A DNA stretch of 64,000 bases from Marinihelvus sp942491555 (GTDB lineage Bacteria > Pseudomonadota > Gammaproteobacteria > Xanthomonadales > SZUA-36): contig CALOBN010000003.1 in assembly GCA_942491555.1 (NCBI GenBank), positions 434,001 to 498,000 on the forward strand. Direction: 5' to 3'. How positions within the stretch are numbered: the stretch's first letter is position 1; every line of letters starts with the position of its first letter. Shown here piece after piece: positions 1-10,135 of this stretch. A program made the translations under genes and the position numbers. The notes below the pieces were generated by a model that worked only from the letters and a program-made list of their open reading frames with translations, did not search any database and was not told the origin of the DNA.

Positions 1-294
1 GTCAAATTCTGGGTTCCATCAACCGGTGTTTCAGGACTGGCTATTTACAATGGCGAGGCTTTTCCCGAGTGGCAGGGCCTGTTCCTGGCCGGGGGACTGT
101 CAGGAACCCGACTGGACGTCGTTGGCGTTGAAGATGGCGAGGTTGTTTTTGAAGACATCCTGTTGCGCGGCCAAGGCCGGGTGCGTGATGTGCGCGTTGG
201 GCCGGACGGTTTCGTTTACGTTGCAATCGATGCCCGCGAGGGTACTTCGCCGATCTTACGTCTCGAGCCGGTGCCACGCGCGCCGCTGAACTAA
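1..294 (+). CDS. PQQ-dependent sugar dehydrogenase (soluble aldose dehydrogenase type), C-terminal fragment
   Basis: The open frame runs in from the left edge and ends at TAA 292-294, leaving about 97 C-terminal residues. The visible part reads FLAGGLSGTRL, then GQGRVRDVRVGPDGFVYVA and SPILRLEP. This is the last blade pattern of the six-bladed beta-propeller of soluble PQQ-dependent glucose/aldose dehydrogenases (YliI-like, GSDH family), where RVRDVRVGPDG is highly characteristic. These enzymes oxidise aldoses in the periplasm using PQQ. The active-site residues and any signal peptide lie outside the window, so catalytic competence cannot be judged. A strong terminator follows directly, so this is the last gene of its transcript. 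Confidence 0.85.
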   Translation, partial: VKFWVPSTGVSGLAIYNGEAFPEWQGLFLAGGLSGTRLDVVGVEDGEVVFEDILLRGQGRVRDVRVGPDGFVYVAIDAREGTSPILRLEPVPRAPLN

Positions 295-309
295 AACCTG
301 AATACCCAT

Positions 310-359
310 CGGCCGGGTCAACAGCAGTGTTCCTGCAGTTGACCCGGCCGATTTTTTTT
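310..359 (+). terminator. Rho-independent terminator after the sugar dehydrogenase
   Basis: A perfect 13-bp stem (310-322 pairing with 338-350; arm CGGCCGGGTCAAC) with a 15-nt loop is followed by eight T residues at 352-359. It lies 15 bp after the dehydrogenase stop codon. It serves the plus strand only, since no T run is seen on the minus side. Confidence 0.93.
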
Positions 360-367
360 CTCAGGTT

Positions 368-592
368 TCAACGCTTACCCGGCGGCAATTCCGGATCATC
401 TTCGGCAGCAGGTTTGCGGCGTTTCATGCGAGCCAGCAAAATGGTGCCCAGCGCCAGCAGCAGTTCATCCGCCAGGGGCAAGGCATCCGGAATAAAAACA
501 TTGAGTACAAACAGGATGAAAGTCAGCAGCAGCAGATAAGGAAACCGGAGGTTCTCCAGCCAGGCTTTAATTGATTTGGAAAAGGGAAGCAT
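368..592 (-). CDS. small membrane protein, DUF6116-like
   Basis: This encodes 74 residues starting MLPFSKSIKAWLENLRFPYL. One or two hydrophobic segments (about residues 17-36 and 39-54) are followed by a basic MKRRKP stretch and an acidic, proline-rich tail. The pattern of a short amphipathic start, LRFPYLL and a positively charged exit resembles the small uncharacterised DUF6116 proteins of gammaproteobacteria; that assignment is from memory of the pattern. It is convergent with the dehydrogenase. No function can be given. Confidence 0.6.
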   Translation of the reverse strand: MLPFSKSIKAWLENLRFPYLLLLTFILFVLNVFIPDALPLADELLLALGTILLARMKRRKPAAEDDPELPPGKR

Positions 593-825
593 ATTCAGGC
601 CTTTAAAAGGTACGCGCTATTGTGACCGTTCAAGCGTATTCATGAAAGAACTGCTGACATGGCAACCTTAAGGAGTTCCTGCACTAACGTGAACTTCACC
701 CGGTAAGCACGCCATATTCACTCCGCCGCCCCCACACTCTCCCCCGCTGGCATCTTCGGTGCCGGCTTGCCGGGTCCCGCCTTCAATGCGTAGCCGGTCA
801 TTATTCAACTTAAGGAGAGTTTCCA

Positions 826-1335
826 ATGACATTTCGTTCCCTGACTACTGCCGCCCTTGCTGCCGGCGCCGTGCTTTTAACGACGACCCCGGTGATGGCT
901 GATGGCCATGGCGACCATGGCGATCAGAAAGACATCGTCGAGACGGCCGTCGCAGCCGGAAGCTTCACCACGCTGGCAGCCGCTCTGACCGCTGCAGGCC
1001 TCGTTGACACACTGCAGGGCGAAGGCCCTTTCACGGTATTTGCCCCAACCGATGAGGCATTTGCCAACCTGCCCGCCGGAACGGTAGACACACTGCTCCT
1101 GCCGGAAAACAAGGACCAGCTGGTTGCCGTCCTGACCTACCACGTGGTTGGTGGTGAAGTGACCGCAGCCGATGTTGTCACCCTTGACTCTGCTACCACG
1201 GTCAACGGTCAGGACGTCGAGATCGCAGTGATGGGTGAAAAAGTCATGATCAACAATGCCACGGTTATCCAGGCCGACATCATGACCAGCAATGGCGTAA
1301 TCCACGTCATCGACACGGTCCTCTTGCCGGAATAA
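826..1335 (+). CDS. secreted fasciclin (FAS1) domain protein
   Basis: This is a 169-residue protein with a signal peptide (about residues 1-25, ending in PVMA) and a short His/Asp/Gly-rich linker (DGHGDHGD). A single FAS1 domain follows. The FAS1 hallmarks are visible: H1 box FTVFAPTDEAF near residues 66-76, the central TYHVV, and H2 box GVIHVIDTVLLP at the C-terminus. FAS1 domains mediate adhesion to matrix or other proteins, and single-domain versions are secreted or periplasmic. The ATG is preceded by AAGGAGA at good spacing, which supports the start. The gene is monocistronic, with its own terminator about 50 bp downstream. The His-rich linker could bind metal, which is only a guess. Confidence 0.9.
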   Translation: MTFRSLTTAALAAGAVLLTTTPVMADGHGDHGDQKDIVETAVAAGSFTTLAAALTAAGLVDTLQGEGPFTVFAPTDEAFANLPAGTVDTLLLPENKDQLVAVLTYHVVGGEVTAADVVTLDSATTVNGQDVEIAVMGEKVMINNATVIQADIMTSNGVIHVIDTVLLPE

Positions 1336-1380
1336 GTTCCGCCAATCACCAGTGTCTGGCCCATCTTCACGGGCCACAGA

Positions 1381-1409
1381 AAACCCGCCACCAATGGCGG
1401 GTTTTTCTT
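1381..1409 (+). terminator. Rho-independent terminator after the fasciclin gene
   Basis: A 10-bp stem AAACCCGCCA (1381-1390) pairs with TGGCGGGTTT (1395-1404) around a CCAA loop, followed by a T-rich tract. Confidence 0.9.
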
Positions 1410-1554
1410 TTGCGGCAACTTAACAGCACGACTCCTGGCCGCTCCTGGCTAATCCGCGCCAGAGCATGTCCTGACGGGCAATTTACGGTATCCTTTGCGC
1501 CTTTTTCAGCGGCAAGCTACCGGCTTAGCAGCCAGATTCAACGGTTGGCATATC

Positions 1555-2760
1555 ATGAACAACAGCACCAAAAACAAAGCCTGCCTGGGCATATTGGGTG
1601 GCGGCCAACTCGGGCTTTTCCTGTGCCGGGCGGCCGCACGACTGGACATTCAGACCATGGTCCTGGAACCCAACCCGCAAGGTTCAGCCGTGCAGGCCGC
1701 CGGCCGCGCCATCGTGGCAGGGCTCGATGACCTTGAAGCTATCCAGCAGCTCATCGACAACTGCGATGTCATCACCTTTGAACTCGAGGCCATCCCTGAT
1801 GAGACCCTCGAGCTGCTCGCAGCGGCCGAGCGCCGCGGCGATGTCCACGTACGACCGGGTGTAGAAACCCTGGCGCTGTTCAAGGACAAAGGCGTGCAGA
1901 AAACCTGGCTCTCTCGCGAAAACCTCCCCACCTTGCCATATCTGCCTGTCGTAAATGGTGTTTTGCCACGCGAACTGATTACCGGCGAGTGGTCCTTGCC
2001 GGTTGTGCAAAAGGCGCATCGGGGCGGCTATGACGGCAAGGGTGTACAGCTTTTACGCACCGAGAGTGACCTGGAGAATCTATGGAGCGTTCCCAGTTAC
2101 CTGGAGCCGGCTCTGCAGCCCTGTCGTGAGATTGGCGTGGTTGTCGTGCGTGATCTGCATGGGAAGCTGCTGGCCTACCCGCCTGTTTCGATGACTTTTG
2201 ATGACCGCTACAACGCAGTTCACAGCGTTACCAGCCCGGGCGACTTATCCCCCGAATTGGTCAAAGAAGCACGCGCGCTGGCATTGCAGGCGATCGGCAA
2301 ACTCGACAGTCCGGGGGTTTATGCCGTTGAGCTGTTCGTGGCAGGTGAGAGCTCCGTCACGATTAACGAAATATCCCCACGCGTACACAACTCGGGACAT
2401 CTGACCATGGAAGGATTCGCGCACTCACAATTTGATCAACATGTGCGCGCTGTTATGGGCTTGCCGCTGGCCGGGATTTCCGCTCTGACGCCGGTTGCCG
2501 TGATGCTGAACCTGCTGTACGAGGACGGCCTTGAGCCCGTTTGCCCGGATCGGCCACTGGACCTGCAGCGTAACGGCGCGACACCAGTCAGCGTTCACTG
2601 GTACGGTAAATCCACCGGCCAGGCGGGACGCAAAATGGGCCACCTGACGGCAGTCGGCGAAAACCCTGAGCAGGTTACGCAGGCCGCAGAACAAACCCTG
2701 ACCATGCTCAGGCAAGGTCAACAGACAGGGCTGGAGCCAGTCCAAGAGGAGACAGGTTAA
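1555..2760 (+). CDS. purK: N5-carboxyaminoimidazole ribonucleotide synthase PurK
   Basis: PurK is an ATP-grasp enzyme of de novo purine synthesis that carboxylates AIR with bicarbonate and ATP to give N5-CAIR. The start at 1555 gives 401 residues and puts the preATP-grasp motif GILGGGQLG at residues 12-20. An upstream in-frame ATG at 1495 would add 20 residues that look like leader and is rejected. ATP-grasp features include TFELEAIP, QKAHRGGYDGKGVQ (ATP-binding loop) and the metal-binding NEISPRVHNSGH near the end of the grasp domain. The stop codon overlaps the purE start (TAATG), so the pair is translationally coupled. The order is purK then purE, the reverse of E. coli purEK. Confidence 0.97.
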   Translation: MNNSTKNKACLGILGGGQLGLFLCRAAARLDIQTMVLEPNPQGSAVQAAGRAIVAGLDDLEAIQQLIDNCDVITFELEAIPDETLELLAAAERRGDVHVRPGVETLALFKDKGVQKTWLSRENLPTLPYLPVVNGVLPRELITGEWSLPVVQKAHRGGYDGKGVQLLRTESDLENLWSVPSYLEPALQPCREIGVVVVRDLHGKLLAYPPVSMTFDDRYNAVHSVTSPGDLSPELVKEARALALQAIGKLDSPGVYAVELFVAGESSVTINEISPRVHNSGHLTMEGFAHSQFDQHVRAVMGLPLAGISALTPVAVMLNLLYEDGLEPVCPDRPLDLQRNGATPVSVHWYGKSTGQAGRKMGHLTAVGENPEQVTQAAEQTLTMLRQGQQTGLEPVQEETG

Positions 2761-3272
2761 TGACTGCAGAGACTGGAACGATCGCAAAAGTCGGCATTAT
2801 CATGGGTAGCGATTCGGACCTTCCGGTCATGCGCGCAGCCGCAGATATGCTGGATGAACTCGGCGTGCCCTATGAAATGACGATTGTCAGCGCGCACCGT
2901 ACGCCGGACCGCTTATACGACTACGCTAAAAACGCAGAGCAACGCGGGTTAAGGGTCATCATTGCCGGCGCCGGAGGCGCTGCTCACCTGCCGGGCATGG
3001 CCGCCGCACTGAGTGAGTTGCCCGTTATCGGTGTGCCGGTCAGTGCCACCTGCATGAATGGTGAAGACGCACTGCTGTCCATCGTGCAGATGCCCGCAGG
3101 TGTGCCGGTTGCCACCGTGGCCATCGACAATGCCGCCAATGCCGGCATTCTGGCTGTACAAATGTTGTCTACCGGGGATGCCGAGTTGCGTGGACGGCTG
3201 CGGGACTACAAGGCGGCTCTGCGCAAAAAAGTTGAAGACAAAATCCAGCGCCTGGAAAATCCCGGGACGTAA
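2760..3272 (+). CDS. purE: N5-carboxyaminoimidazole ribonucleotide mutase PurE
   Basis: PurE moves the carboxylate of N5-CAIR (made by PurK) to C4, giving CAIR. The 170 residues match class I PurE length. Motifs are GIIMGSDSDLPVM (phosphate/nucleotide loop, residues about 12-24), VSAHRTPDRL with the catalytic His, and AGAGGAAHLPGM. The ATG shares one base with the purK stop. The presence of purK and the SAHRT sequence identify the class I mutase rather than the direct AIR carboxylase. A strong terminator begins at the stop codon. Confidence 0.97.
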   Translation: MTAETGTIAKVGIIMGSDSDLPVMRAAADMLDELGVPYEMTIVSAHRTPDRLYDYAKNAEQRGLRVIIAGAGGAAHLPGMAAALSELPVIGVPVSATCMNGEDALLSIVQMPAGVPVATVAIDNAANAGILAVQMLSTGDAELRGRLRDYKAALRKKVEDKIQRLENPGT

Positions 3273-3301
3273 AAAAGCCCCCGCAACGCGGGGGCTTTTT
3301 T
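3271..3301. terminator. terminator between purE and the carbonic anhydrase gene, likely bidirectional
   Basis: GCCCCCGC (3277-3284) pairs with GCGGGGGC (3288-3295) around an AAC loop. It is flanked by A6 on the left and T6 on the right. The symmetry means it can stop both purE and the converging carbonic anhydrase transcript. Confidence 0.93.
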
Positions 3302-3327
3302 AGTTATTGACTGTAATGAGGAGGGCG

Positions 3328-4014
3328 TTACAGCCAGGTAACCTTGCCAGTGCTGACATCATACATGGCGCCAACAATCTTGATTTTGCCTTCTGCTTCA
3401 AGATCCACCAGTACCGGGCTGCGCTCACGAATATCTTCGATCATCTGCACAACGTTCTGCGTAGCAACCAAATCCAGCAGCGGCGCCTCACAGATCTCGC
3501 CTTCCGGATATTCTGCAGCAACGACATCAATCGCTGGCTGGATCCGGTCCAGCAGTGCGGTCAGGTTACCCAATTGGGCTCCGGCACAAGCACCCTGCAC
3601 CGCACCGCAAGAGGTGTGACCCATAACCACGAGCAGCTTGATGTTGACCAGCGCACCGGCAAATTCAAAGCTGCCGACCATTTTCGTGTCTTCAACATTG
3701 CCTGCCACACGCCCTACAAAGATGTCACCGATACCCTGATCAAACAGGATTTCCGGTGGAACGCGTGAATCGAGGCATGAAAGGATTCCGGCAAACGGAG
3801 CCTGGCCGCCAGCCGTGGCCTCAATCTGAGCCGCAAAATCCTGATCAAGGGTGTTGCCGCTTAAGAAACGCTCATTACCCGCTTTGAGCGCCATGATTGC
3901 CTCATCAGGCGTTGTGATCACCGCCTCATCGACGCTCTCGCCTGCGTTGGTATTCAAACTGATCGCCAGGCCTAGGACCAGGGCTGCAGCGCTCGACTTA
4001 AACCGTTTGTTCAT
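3328..4014 (-). CDS. beta-class carbonic anhydrase with signal peptide
   Basis: This enzyme interconverts CO2 and bicarbonate. From the ATG at 4014 it has 228 residues; an upstream start at 4098 would put 28 polar residues before the signal peptide. The N-terminus MNKRFKSSAAALVLGLAISL followed by NTNAGE is a clear Sec signal, so the enzyme is probably periplasmic. The beta-class site is intact: SCLDSR supplies the first zinc Cys and the Asp-Arg dyad, and GHTSCGAV supplies the His and second Cys. ERFLSG and GRVAGN are also typical. A periplasmic CO2-hydrating enzyme fits carbon or pH handling. It lies just downstream of the sodium/proton operon on the same strand, but about 107 bp separate them, so co-transcription is uncertain. 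Confidence 0.93.
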   Translation of the reverse strand: MNKRFKSSAAALVLGLAISLNTNAGESVDEAVITTPDEAIMALKAGNERFLSGNTLDQDFAAQIEATAGGQAPFAGILSCLDSRVPPEILFDQGIGDIFVGRVAGNVEDTKMVGSFEFAGALVNIKLLVVMGHTSCGAVQGACAGAQLGNLTALLDRIQPAIDVVAAEYPEGEICEAPLLDLVATQNVVQMIEDIRERSPVLVDLEAEGKIKIVGAMYDVSTGKVTWL

Positions 4015-4121
4015 CAGATCTACTCCCGTTGAATTGGGGGAGATATTACCGTCAGAATCGTGCGAAATGTGTGAAATATAAATCGAATATACCTTCACTA
4101 CACATCGGTTTTATCGATGTA

Positions 4122-5678
4122 TTAGCCGCCGGCAGGATAGGTGTAGCTGGACATGATACCCAGCGGCAATCCGCTGAAGGTGTACAGCAGGAGAAACGCC
4201 GTCCACACCACCAGGAACGTGATGGAATAAGGCAACATCATGGCCGCCAGGGTGCCAATTCCGGTGCCTTTGCAATAGCGCTGGCAGTAGATCACCACCA
4301 GGGGAAAATACGGCATCAGGGGGGTAATGATATTGGTGCTCGAATCACCCACCCGGTATGCAGCCTGGGTCAGGTCAGGCGATATGCCCAGGGTCATCAA
4401 CATCGGCACAAAGATGGGCGCCAGAAGACCCCACTTGCCACTCGCCGAGCCAACAAATATGTTCACAAAGCCAGTAAGCATCACGATGCCGACGATCGTG
4501 ACATACCAGGGCAAAGCCAGGGATTTAAGCAACTGCGCGCCTTCCAGTGCCATCAGCGCACCCAGGTTCGACACGTTAAAGGCGTAAACGAACTGGGCGA
4601 TGAAAAACATGATGACCAGGTAATAGGCCATCGAGTTCATGGCCTTGGTCATACCCTCGATCATATCTTTGGAGCTGCGTATGGTTCCAGCCACCAGGCC
4701 ATACACAATGCCGGGAATCAAAAACAGCAGGAAGATCAGGGTGACGATGGAGCGCATGATGGGAGAGTTGAAATTGGTGATCACACCCTCGTCATTACGC
4801 CACGCCGAATCAGCGGGAAGCGCGGTAAGGAAAACAAGGGCCAGTCCGAAAACCATCACGGCGATCGCAGCCCACATGCCCTTGCGCTCGTGGGACTCAA
4901 GCTTGTCCATGGCGGGTAAGTCGCTGAGGTCACCGTCTACCTCGGTGGCACGCAAGCGGGGCTCAACCACCCTGTCGGTCAACCACCAGCCCAGGATCAC
5001 GATCAGGATTGAGGAGGTCGCGGTGAAAAAGTAGTTGTTGAGCGGGTTCACCTCGATACCGGGGTCAAGAATCTGCGCACCCACCTGGGTCAGTGACTGC
5101 AGCAAGGGGTCCAGGGATGACGGTGCCGGGTTGGCGGAAAAACCACCTGAAACGCCTGCAAAAGCAGCTGCGATTCCCGCCAGCGGGTGTCGTCCGGCCA
5201 CGTAAAAAATCAATCCACCCAGGGGAATAACCAACACATAGCCCGCATCCACCGCCGAGTGACTGACGATTCCCACGAAGATTACCATCGGGGTTAACAG
5301 TTGCTTCGGGGTAACGCTGAGCAAGGCCCGCAGGCTCGTGTTGATGAAACCGGAGTGCTCGGCCACGCCTATACCCAGCATAGCGACCAGCACCGTTCCC
5401 ACCGGCCCGAAACCGGAAAAGTTGGTCACCATGCTGGACATGAAGGTGGTGATGGCTTGTCCGCTCAACAGGTTGTTGACCACGATCGGCGCACCGGTAC
5501 GCGGATCAATCACCGCAAAGTCCACGAAAGAAAACAGCCAGGACAACACTGCGACCACGAAAAACAACACGATAAACAGCATGGCCGGATCGGGAATCCG
5601 GTTACCAATACGCTCTACCGCACCAAGAAAACCGCCCGGCTGGACAGCAGGGGTAGTGGCTTGTTCATTCATGGACAT
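4122..5678 (-). CDS. AbgT-family transporter (first of tandem pair)
   Basis: This 518-residue polytopic inner-membrane protein belongs to the AbgT family, whose members are linked to p-aminobenzoyl-glutamate uptake (AbgT) and to proton-driven export of antimetabolites such as sulfonamides (MtrF, YdaH). The family pattern is clear: IGNRIPDPAMLF near the N-terminus, GVSGGFSANPAPSSLDPLL mid-protein, SASGKWGLLAPIFVPM, and GDSSTNIITPLMPYFPLV near the end. GAGGATGA precedes the ATG at 5678. The gene lies 6 bp after a paralogue and at the end of the Mrp/Na+-channel run, so it is probably co-transcribed. The two copies differ enough in sequence that they may not share a substrate. Direction of transport cannot be told from sequence. 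Confidence 0.92.
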   Translation of the reverse strand: MSMNEQATTPAVQPGGFLGAVERIGNRIPDPAMLFIVLFFVVAVLSWLFSFVDFAVIDPRTGAPIVVNNLLSGQAITTFMSSMVTNFSGFGPVGTVLVAMLGIGVAEHSGFINTSLRALLSVTPKQLLTPMVIFVGIVSHSAVDAGYVLVIPLGGLIFYVAGRHPLAGIAAAFAGVSGGFSANPAPSSLDPLLQSLTQVGAQILDPGIEVNPLNNYFFTATSSILIVILGWWLTDRVVEPRLRATEVDGDLSDLPAMDKLESHERKGMWAAIAVMVFGLALVFLTALPADSAWRNDEGVITNFNSPIMRSIVTLIFLLFLIPGIVYGLVAGTIRSSKDMIEGMTKAMNSMAYYLVIMFFIAQFVYAFNVSNLGALMALEGAQLLKSLALPWYVTIVGIVMLTGFVNIFVGSASGKWGLLAPIFVPMLMTLGISPDLTQAAYRVGDSSTNIITPLMPYFPLVVIYCQRYCKGTGIGTLAAMMLPYSITFLVVWTAFLLLYTFSGLPLGIMSSYTYPAGG

Positions 5679-5684
5679 TCATCC

Positions 5685-7258
<1,574 letters not shown>

Positions 7259-7259
<1 letters not shown>

Positions 7260-8095
7260 CAGGGACTCTCCTTGTTTATGCCGGGCGATTGGGCCTGGGC
7301 ATTGGTGAGCGCGCGTACCTCTTCCCGCAATGCACGCATGCTGTGCAGTAACTCCTCACGTTCATCATGAGCGACTTGCTCTGCGTGTTCGGCAGCTTCC
7401 CGGTCCTGCATGTGCTCCGCCTGCATGGAGTTAACAATCAGCGCGATGAAAAGATTAAGCACCGCAAAACTCGTGACCACCACAAAGGGCACAAAAAAGA
7501 TCCATGACAGGGGGAACTCCTCCATCACCGGACGGACTATGCCCATGGACCAGCTTTCCAGGGTCATGATCTGGAACAGCGTATACATGGACGCACCGAT
7601 GCCCCCGAACCATTCGGGAAAAGCGGCTCCGTAAAGTTTCGTGGCCATCACCGAGGCGACATAAAACACCAGCATGAGTACCGCCACCACTGAACCCATG
7701 CCCGGCAAGGCTGAGAACAGGGCGCCGATCACCGAGCGCATTTGCGGCACCACCGACAACAGGCGGAGTACACGCAGAATGCGCAGTGCCCGCAGTACCG
7801 AAAGCGCACCACCAGCAGGCAGCCAGGCGGTACCGACAATCACGAGATCAAAAACATTCCAGCCCTGTTTGAAGAACGACAGGCGATAGACAAGGAATTT
7901 AAGGCTTAACTCAATGGTATAGATGATGAGGGCCGCACGGTCGAAGAACAGCAATGCACCTCCCATCCGGTCCATCACCGCAGGCGAAGTCTCCAGGCCG
8001 AGGGAGATGGCATTGAGCACGATGATCGTGACAATGAAACGTGTAAAACCGGGGGATTCCACAAAGGCCTGTAAAGCGCCAGGCGGCTCCGGCAT
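7259..8095 (-). CDS. bacterial voltage-gated sodium channel (NavBac type)
   Basis: This 278-residue (from ATG 8095) six-helix voltage-gated channel subunit would work as a homotetramer. S1-S3 are visible (RFIVTIIVLNAISLGLE; KFLVYR; GWNVFDLVIV). S4 carries regularly spaced arginines, RALRILRVLRLL. The pore loop has the filter TLESWS, as in NavAb and close to NaChBac (TLESWA), which marks it as sodium selective. After S6 comes an acidic, heptad-like tail (about 220-265), matching the C-terminal coiled coil of this family. SD signals do not settle the start: GTG at 8125 lies directly after the upstream stop, while ATG 8095 has GGAG abutting it. It sits at the end of an Mrp antiporter cluster; in alkaliphilic Bacillus, NavBP and Mrp jointly cycle Na+. 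Confidence 0.95.
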
Positions 8096-8127
8096 CTCCG
8101 TTGACGCTGTTCGCTCGTCAGCCACTG

Positions 8128-9810
8128 TCAGACGTAATAAACCAGAACATAGGCGGCCAGCAGCGCGGCAATCCACAGGGCCGTGGTGCTGATTGGCCAG
8201 GAACGGGCAAACACGCCCTTCGCACCCCAATGTTCACCCAACCAGTCACCCAGACTACGCCGTGCAGCCGCCAGGTCTTTGACTGCTTTGTCACGTATCG
8301 TTGCGATCGCTCCGGCAAACCAGCGCCACATTGCGGGCAGCATCCGGCGGTATACCCAGTCCAGATCCAGAGACAGGGTCAGGGTGCGCTTCATCAGCGG
8401 CAGCATCAGGAAGAATGCGAGCCCGCTGAACAGCAGCAGCTGGAGGTAGAACAACACCTTGCCCGGCTTGTAGAAATTCGCATCTTCAGGATATGGCAGC
8501 AGGGCATATAGCGGGTCGGGGTAGACACCGATAAAGATGCAGGCCGCGGCAAAAATCACCATGGCAAGACCCATGTTCCAGGGCGCATCTTGCGGCCGCA
8601 GACCTGAGTCCTTCTGGAAAAACACAAACCAGGGGAATTTGATCCCGGCATGCAGGAATACGCCGGCCGAAGCCGCTGCCAGCAGGTAGTAAACCAACAC
8701 CATGCCCTGTTCTGCAGCACCCTCGGAGATCAGGGTCTTGGTTGTGTAGCCTGAGGTTAGCGGGAAGCTCGAAATGGCCAGCGCGCCGATGATCCCGCAG
8801 ATACAGGTCAGCGGCATCGTGCGGAACAGGCCACCCAGGTCACTGACCCGGTTCAGGCCGGTGCGATACACCACCACGCCCGCGCTCATAAACAGCAGGG
8901 CTTTGTAGATAATGTGCGCAAAGGCATGCGCCGCGGCACCATTCAATGCTGTTTCTGTACCAATACCCACTGCGGTCACCATGAACCCCACCTGGTTCAC
9001 GATCGAGTACGCCAGAATCCGCCGTGCATCATTCTCAAGCAGGGCATAGATAATGCCGTAGAAGATCATGAACAGGCCGATCGGGATCAGTACCGCCTCG
9101 CCGGGGAACAGCAGAATGAGCGCGAGTACCGCGGTCTTGGTGGTAAAGGCAGACAGGAATACCGAACCGGTGGGACTGGACTCCGGATAGGCATCGGCAA
9201 GCCAGGCAGACAGGGGCGGTGCCGCCGCGTTGATCAGAATACCCATCAACACCATCCAGGTTCCGAAGTCCGTGGCGCGCATGGCCTGGATTTCGACGGA
9301 GCCGGTGTTCACCATGACCGACTCGATGCCCACCTTCAGAATAACACCACCCATCAGGTGGATCACCGCATAGCGGATACCTGCGGCCCGCGAGCGCTCG
9401 GTGCCGCCACAAAAAACGATGATCGTGGAGAAAATCGCCATCAGCTCCCAGAACAGGAACAGGGTGATCAGATCGCCCGCAAAACACACACCGATGGCGC
9501 CGGCTGCGTAGGCAAAGGCGGCCGATAGCTCATAACCCCTCGCCGTCCGATAGGCGTACAGGCCACCGACAAAGGCCATGATGCAGAAGATCGTGGCAAA
9601 CAGCCGGCGCACCGGAGCACCCTCGACCAGTTGTATCTGGTAATCAAGGTAGGTCGCGGTGGCAACCACCCCGTCCGGGATCATCCACACCACCCACAAG
9701 GTAACCAGGGGCACGGTCAGAACCACGGCACTGCGTAAGGCACCCCGGGTCAGCGCGATTAACAACGCGCCGGCCAGCATGATCAGGCCGGGAGGAAGAA
9801 ACTCAATCAT
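8128..9810 (-). CDS. Mrp-type antiporter D-like subunit, third copy (NuoL/M/N superfamily)
   Basis: This 560-residue protein of the proton-conducting membrane transporter family has the expected core. FLFWELMAIFSTIIVFCGG carries the TM5 glutamate, AAPPLSAWLADAYPESSP replaces the usual PLHAWLP region, and ENDARRILAYSIVNQVGFM is the broken-helix/Lys-Arg region. The normal lysine before the PLHAW-like stretch is absent (LINAAAPPLSAW instead of LKAA.PLHAW), so proton routing may differ from the other two copies. It has about 13-14 hydrophobic segments plus an additional C-terminal amphipathic part and final helix (residues about 480-560), recalling the longer NuoL/MrpA subunits. It overlaps the upstream small gene by 8 bp. 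Confidence 0.88.
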   Translation of the reverse strand: MIEFLPPGLIMLAGALLIALTRGALRSAVVLTVPLVTLWVVWMIPDGVVATATYLDYQIQLVEGAPVRRLFATIFCIMAFVGGLYAYRTARGYELSAAFAYAAGAIGVCFAGDLITLFLFWELMAIFSTIIVFCGGTERSRAAGIRYAVIHLMGGVILKVGIESVMVNTGSVEIQAMRATDFGTWMVLMGILINAAAPPLSAWLADAYPESSPTGSVFLSAFTTKTAVLALILLFPGEAVLIPIGLFMIFYGIIYALLENDARRILAYSIVNQVGFMVTAVGIGTETALNGAAAHAFAHIIYKALLFMSAGVVVYRTGLNRVSDLGGLFRTMPLTCICGIIGALAISSFPLTSGYTTKTLISEGAAEQGMVLVYYLLAAASAGVFLHAGIKFPWFVFFQKDSGLRPQDAPWNMGLAMVIFAAACIFIGVYPDPLYALLPYPEDANFYKPGKVLFYLQLLLFSGLAFFLMLPLMKRTLTLSLDLDWVYRRMLPAMWRWFAGAIATIRDKAVKDLAAARRSLGDWLGEHWGAKGVFARSWPISTTALWIAALLAAYVLVYYV

Positions 9811-10135
9811 CAGAGCGCTCCTTCTCCTGCGGCGGTGGTTCGATCCCCAGTTCGGCGTAGTACTCTTCCGGACGCTTCAGCCACCAGCCCAGAACCCGCG
9901 CAGCAAGCACCATGAGCACGCAGGTCCCAAAGCCATACCAGGCACCAAAGGCAAACATCGAGTCCAGCGAGAACTTGCCTTCGATGGGAATAAAAAACTG
10001 CGCAACGACGGTCAGGACAAGCACGGCACCGAAAACCCACCACAGCTTACGGATCGTCGCCGGCCTGGTCAGCCAGTTGTTATCGCCCGCAACCACTTTT
10101 TCAGGTTCCGGCTTTTTGTCGCTCACATCACTCAT
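9803..10135 (-). CDS. small two-helix membrane protein inside the Mrp cluster
   Basis: This encodes 110 residues. A charged N-terminus (DKKPEPEKV) precedes two hydrophobic segments, KLWWVFGAVLVLTVVAQFFI (about 30-49) and a second near 61-85 (FGTCVLMVLAARVLGWWL). The tail is acidic and proline-rich (EYYAELGIEPPPQEKE). It overlaps its neighbours by 4 bp upstream and 8 bp downstream, so it is certainly translated with them. I do not recognise it as any of subunits A-G. It may be an accessory subunit that positions the third D-like subunit. The tight overlaps support a structural role, but this is inference. Confidence 0.75.
   Translation of the reverse strand: MSDVSDKKPEPEKVVAGDNNWLTRPATIRKLWWVFGAVLVLTVVAQFFIPIEGKFSLDSMFAFGAWYGFGTCVLMVLAARVLGWWLKRPEEYYAELGIEPPPQEKERSDD

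Noticed and set aside
4029..4919. 296-codon plus-strand frame over the AbgT gene
   Set aside because: It is the complement of transmembrane codons, yielding a His/Gln/Arg-rich product without motifs.
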